Positions 61,074-64,000 of a stretch of 64,000 nt of DNA are shown one piece after another. Origin of the DNA: Methylobacterium haplocladii (GTDB lineage: Bacteria; Pseudomonadota; Alphaproteobacteria; Rhizobiales; Beijerinckiaceae); contig NZ_BJZT01000025.1 in assembly GCF_007992175.1 (NCBI RefSeq), positions 56,781-120,780 of the forward strand, given 5' to 3'. Under the pieces are notes generated by a model. That model was not told where the DNA came from, searched no databases, and saw only the letters and a list, made by a program, of their open reading frames with translations. Both the position numbers and the translations under genes were made by a program. The first letter of the stretch is position 1. The number at the start of each line of letters is the position of its first letter.

Positions 61074-62069
61074 ATGAAGTCGCCAACGAAGATCGCGAGG
61101 GATCTGGCCGCCCTGATCGGCATCGCGCGGAAGGAGACCTCCGCTGAGAAGATCGAGGCGGCACTCGCCGAAGCGCGCGGCCAGGTCGAAACCGCCACCA
61201 GCGATCGTGATGCGGCCGCTGCCAACTATCGCGACGGGTTGCTCGACGTCTCGCCCGAGGCGCTGGAGAAGCTGCTGGCCGAGAAGGCGATCGCCACTGT
61301 CCGTCTGGATCGCGCCGAGGCGTTGGTCCTGGCCCTGACGCAGCGTCTGGCGATGGCCCGCGACGCTGATGCTCGTGCTGCCCGGCAAGCGATCCATGAC
61401 GATGCAGCGGCCAAGTGCGAAGCCATCCGGTCCCGCTTGCCGATCGAGTACGCGCATCACGCTCTGGCACTGCGCTCGTTGGTCCGGGACCTTGCCGAGG
61501 CCGAGGCGGCCCGGATCCGTGCAATGAAGGAGGCGCCCGAGCTGCCGGTGATCCCATCGCCTGAGGATGTCGTTCGGGGCCTCGACGCCGTGCCGGAAGA
61601 GATCCTCGACCGCGAGGAGATCGAGCTCTGGGTTCTGGACGGCCGGTCGGATCCGCTGCCCGACGATCGCCAGAGTGATGTCACGTCGAGCGCGATGGAT
61701 CGGAGCAAGGGCAAGCTCTTCACCCCCTCGACGCAGCATGTGTACGGCCCCGCCCTCAGCTGCACCCTGCGCCGGTTCACACGGATCCGGTATCGCGAGG
61801 CGGTTGCCGCTTCGAACCTCGATCGCCTGCATCGGACCGTGAACCTGCCGACGCTGTTCGCCTACGGCGACGATTTCGTCACGTCCGAGCCGTTCCGGGA
61901 GGTCGATACCACGCTGGCCTATCTGTCGCGCGAGATGCGCCCGCGCCCGGGGCTGAAGCGGGACGTGAAGCAGCGTCTTGAGCCGGTGGCCGCTAAACCG
62001 ACCGAGCCTGACGCTGGGACGTCCCGCTGGGGTGGGACCGGTCCGCGTCGCCTGGAGATCGCAGCGTGA
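61074..62069 (+). CDS. Coiled-coil-rich phage hypothetical protein
   Basis: 331 residues. Residues 1-150 are Ala/Glu/Arg-rich helices (KIEAALAEARGQVETATSDR, KAIATVRLDRAEALVLALTQ). The rest is mixed (PELPVIPSPEDVVRGLDAVP; TIRRFTRIRYREAV-like stretch). AAGGAATTC lies before ATG 61074. It heads a coupled set with 62066 and 62338. Not recognised; a structural or scaffold part is possible but unproven. Confidence 0.55.
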   Translation: MKSPTKIARDLAALIGIARKETSAEKIEAALAEARGQVETATSDRDAAAANYRDGLLDVSPEALEKLLAEKAIATVRLDRAEALVLALTQRLAMARDADARAARQAIHDDAAAKCEAIRSRLPIEYAHHALALRSLVRDLAEAEAARIRAMKEAPELPVIPSPEDVVRGLDAVPEEILDREEIELWVLDGRSDPLPDDRQSDVTSSAMDRSKGKLFTPSTQHVYGPALSCTLRRFTRIRYREAVAASNLDRLHRTVNLPTLFAYGDDFVTSEPFREVDTTLAYLSREMRPRPGLKRDVKQRLEPVAAKPTEPDAGTSRWGGTGPRRLEIAA

Positions 62070-62338
62070 TCCGGATCGAAGCGCGGCACCTTGAGATCGC
62101 CGGCACCATCCTCGATCGCATGCAGGCGAACCGGACCCGCGGCTTCGCCATCACGAGAGCGCCGGAGGCGGTGGGCCGTGACCTTCTGGCGTTCGGCCTG
62201 GCGATGCGTGCCGACCTGACGACCGAGCAGGCCGTCAGCCTTCTCGCCATCGGTCCGGATGATCGGCAGGGCGTGCCGGCCGTCGCCGCCTGGATCGCGA
62301 ATATCCTTCCGCAGCCTGCGATCGGAGAGGCCCAGTGA
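62066..62338 (+). CDS. 90-aa hypothetical phage protein
   Basis: GTG start overlapping the previous stop by 4 nt. Contains GTILDRMQANRTRGFAITRA and QAVSLLAIGPDDRQGVPAVA. Mixed helical. Coupled to the next gene by a TGATG junction at 62336-62340. No family recognised; its place ahead of tail genes suggests a structural or assembly function. Confidence 0.5.
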   Translation: MIRIEARHLEIAGTILDRMQANRTRGFAITRAPEAVGRDLLAFGLAMRADLTTEQAVSLLAIGPDDRQGVPAVAAWIANILPQPAIGEAQ

Positions 62339-62544
62339 TGCTCGACCGATCCGAAGCCATTGCAGCGGCCACTGCTCGGCAGGCCAAATTCTTAGACCGC
62401 GCACTGGCGCTACCGAGCCCCCTCGACCGCTTGGCGCTCAAAGATGATCCGCGGCTCGCGGCGACCTTGGATCCTGAAAATGGTGCCGCGCCGGTGTCTC
62501 CAAATTTGGGGAGACCCCCTTCGTCCCATCCCGCATCCACCTGA
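62338..62544 (+). CDS. 68-aa hypothetical phage protein
   Basis: Starts MLDRSEAIAAATARQAKFLD, with a basic/Pro end (PNLGRPPSSHPAST). ATG 62338 shares the A of the previous TGA. It stops 19 bp before the tail chaperone. Unknown; it may be a head-tail or tail completion protein. Confidence 0.45.
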   Translation: MLDRSEAIAAATARQAKFLDRALALPSPLDRLALKDDPRLAATLDPENGAAPVSPNLGRPPSSHPAST

Positions 62545-62563
62545 CATCACCGGAGCAGCCGAC

Positions 62564-62935
62564 ATGCCCAAGACCGTCACAGTCACCCTCAGCACGCCGA
62601 TCGAGGGCCACGGCGCGCCCATCACACAGCTGGTGTTCCGGCCGCCGGTCTGGCGGGACATCCTGCCGGTGGGCGAGCCCTTCACAGTCCATCGCTCGGC
62701 CGACGGCGTGTACTTCTACGCCGACAACGCCGAGGCCTTCTCGCACTACCTGGAGACCTGCCTCGTCGAGCCGGCGGAATACAGCCTCGTCGAAAGCCAG
62801 GTCGGCCCCGCCGATACGATCAAGGCGAAAGAGGTGATCCGGGATTTTTTCATCCCCGCCGCGCCGGAGGGCGGGGGCTCGACGACATCGCAGACGAGCT
62901 CGTCTTCATCTGCGGCTGGGAGCCCGCCGGTCTGA
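62564..62935 (+). CDS. Phage tail assembly chaperone (P2 E / Mu gp41-like), zero-frame product
   Basis: 123 residues. VTVTLSTPIEGHGAPITQLV and FRPPVWRDILPVGEPF resemble the Phage_TAC_7-type tail assembly chaperones of myophages. The C-terminal Ser/Thr-rich end (after EGGGSTTSQTSSSS) is the usual unshifted tail. The run T TTT TTC at 62845-62851 followed by a GC hairpin lies at codons 94-96, and a -1 frame carrying a GpE domain opens there, so part of the translation should switch frame. ATG 62564. It binds tape-measure protein during tail assembly. Confidence 0.7.
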   Translation: MPKTVTVTLSTPIEGHGAPITQLVFRPPVWRDILPVGEPFTVHRSADGVYFYADNAEAFSHYLETCLVEPAEYSLVESQVGPADTIKAKEVIRDFFIPAAPEGGGSTTSQTSSSSSAAGSPPV

Positions 62936-63006
62936 GCGGGCTCGGCATCGACGAGCTCTACTACTGGCACGCCCGCGCCATCGCCTGGTCGAAACGGCCA
63001 ACTTAG
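62845..63006 (+). CDS. GpE-like extension reached by probable -1 frameshift
   Basis: The frame opened by a -1 slip at 62845-62851 encodes LDDIADELVFICGWEPAGLS then GLGIDELYYWHARAIAWS, closely resembling the Phage P2 GpE domain. It ends at TAG 63004-63006. It has no start codon of its own with a ribosome site. The slipped product would be 147 residues. The hairpin is 62854-62860 paired with 62870-62876, 2 nt after the slip site. In P2, E and E' are produced in the same way. Confidence 0.75.
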   Translation, partial: FFHPRRAGGRGLDDIADELVFICGWEPAGLSGLGIDELYYWHARAIAWSKRPT

Positions 63007-63023
63007 CCTGATTGGAGAACGGC

Positions 63024-64000
63024 ATGGCCGGTCGCGTCATCGAAGCCAAAGCGGTCCTCAGCGGCGAGGACCGGCTCTCGGGCATCCTCGACCGGGTCAA
63101 CCGAAAGCTGCGCGACGTCGGTAAGGGAGCGAAGGTCTCGGCCGACATCGAGCGGATGAACAAGTCGCTCGCCGGCACGAAGCGTCAGCTCGAAGCGCTC
63201 GACCGGGTCAAGGCGGCGCAGTCCCGGCTCTCGACGGCGCGGCTCGGCCTGACCGGCGCCCGCGCGGAGGCCGACCGCATCGGCACGGCGCTCGCCAGCG
63301 CCAGGCAGGTCAAGGACGTGAAGGCGGTGGCCGAACTGACGGCCCGCAACCGCGTAGCGCAGCGCGCCGTGGCCCAAGCCACCGGTGCCGTCGAACGCCA
63401 GACCAGCGCGGTCGCCGATGCCCGCCGCGCCTTTGCCGGGTTCGGCGTTCCAGTCGAAAATCTGATCGCGCACGAGCGGGCGCTGCGGAGCTCCGTCGAC
63501 CAGACCACGGCCGCGATCCGCAAGCAGGCCCTGGCCCAGCGCGACCGTGAGCGCTTCGCCGAGGCCAAGGCTCTCAAGCTGCAGCGGCGGCAGGAGGCCC
63601 TGGAAGCTGCCATGCCGACCCGGCCGCGACCGATCCCGACGCCGACACGACGCACGGAACGCGGCGAGCGCTCGCTCGGTCCGCTGGCAGGTGCGATCGG
63701 AGCTTATGAGGCTGCGGACCAGTACAGGAAGGCGGCGGCGTTCGATCGCCGGCTGACGATGATCGGCCAGACCGCGGACGCGACCCGCGAGCAGATCGAC
63801 GGGCTCGGCTCAAGCGTTCACGAGTTGGCCCAGCAGACCGCCACGCCGGTCGATAAGCTCGCCGGTGGTCTTGAGGCGCTGGTCGCGCAGGGCCGCAATC
63901 TGAAGGAGTCGCTGGACTTCCTGCCGTCGGTCGCTCGCACGGCCGCGGCCAGCGGATCCGAGGTCGACGACATCGCCAAGACGGCAGACTCGGTCGGCAC
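63024..64000 (+). CDS. Phage tail tape-measure protein, N-terminal part (cut by window edge)
   Basis: 325 codons visible, open to the right edge. The first ~180 residues are Ala/Arg-rich coiled coil (ADIERMNKSLAGTKRQLEAL; RQVKDVKAVAELTARNRVAQ). The sequence from ~residue 240 (FDRRLTMIGQTADATREQID then VHELAQQTATPVDKLAGGLE) matches the conserved block of TP901-type tape-measure proteins. It sets tail length and follows the tail chaperone by 17 bp, the usual order. ATG 63024 with TTGGAGAACGGC before it. The rest of the tail module lies beyond the window. Confidence 0.85.
   Translation, partial: MAGRVIEAKAVLSGEDRLSGILDRVNRKLRDVGKGAKVSADIERMNKSLAGTKRQLEALDRVKAAQSRLSTARLGLTGARAEADRIGTALASARQVKDVKAVAELTARNRVAQRAVAQATGAVERQTSAVADARRAFAGFGVPVENLIAHERALRSSVDQTTAAIRKQALAQRDRERFAEAKALKLQRRQEALEAAMPTRPRPIPTPTRRTERGERSLGPLAGAIGAYEAADQYRKAAAFDRRLTMIGQTADATREQIDGLGSSVHELAQQTATPVDKLAGGLEALVAQGRNLKESLDFLPSVARTAAASGSEVDDIAKTADSVG

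Overview
The window reads as chromosome of a Methylobacterium/Methylorubrum-type alphaproteobacterium. It has very high GC, an oxalate degradation cluster, a MucR regulator, a NrtR-type regulator, GCG_CRPN repeat proteins, DUF5872 and DUF1489 proteins, and dispersed palindromic intergenic repeats. The genus is an inference from gene content; no rRNA is present.

1-15.7 kb is an oxalate locus. It holds two formyl-CoA transferases (one cut by the left edge), oxalyl-CoA decarboxylase, two OxlT-type oxalate/formate antiporters and a FadR-type (FCD) GntR regulator. Five 19-bp inverted repeats of form GGTAT-N5-ATACC lie upstream of oxc, oxlT1, a CBS-like gene, an unannotated 54-aa ORF and frc2, which suggests one regulon. 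A 590-aa P-loop protein, a 93-aa ferredoxin-like protein, an HPP-CBS membrane protein, an esterase and a 2OG-Fe(II) oxygenase-like protein sit among them.

15.7-21 kb is ordinary chromosome: an SGNH hydrolase, DUF5872, argC (type 2), a MucR homologue without zinc ligands and a NrtR-like regulator. 21.1-25.0 kb is a lower-GC accessory island with an orphan adenine-type methyltransferase, a small DNA-binding-like protein, a decayed IS1595 transposase and an overlapping two-gene unit of unknown function. 25.3-33.6 kb holds thiE-thiD, an XRE-cupin regulator, a four-gene Mla-type lipid transport operon and an MFS transporter.

33.7-37.9 kb holds a Gabija-like defence pair (OLD/TOPRIM nuclease and UvrD-like helicase, 4-nt overlap) inserted before mgtE. 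38.3-41.1 kb has mgtE, a CheZ-like protein and DUF1489. 41.3-48.5 kb is a dense minus-strand set of small envelope and stress-type proteins (four CsbD-like, YidB-like, coiled-coil, GCG_CRPN) with a PAS-LuxR regulator. 48.7-50.8 kb is an OmpR-type two-component pair.

From 52.4 kb to the right edge is an integrated phage-like element next to tRNA-Ser(UGA). It has a tyrosine integrase, RHH and excisionase-like proteins, a translationally coupled replication operon (DUF3987, DUF3102), a PilZ/membrane gene pair, unknown genes, then a P2 E/E'-like tail chaperone with a probable programmed -1 frameshift and a partial tape-measure gene. I see no head or packaging genes in the visible part.
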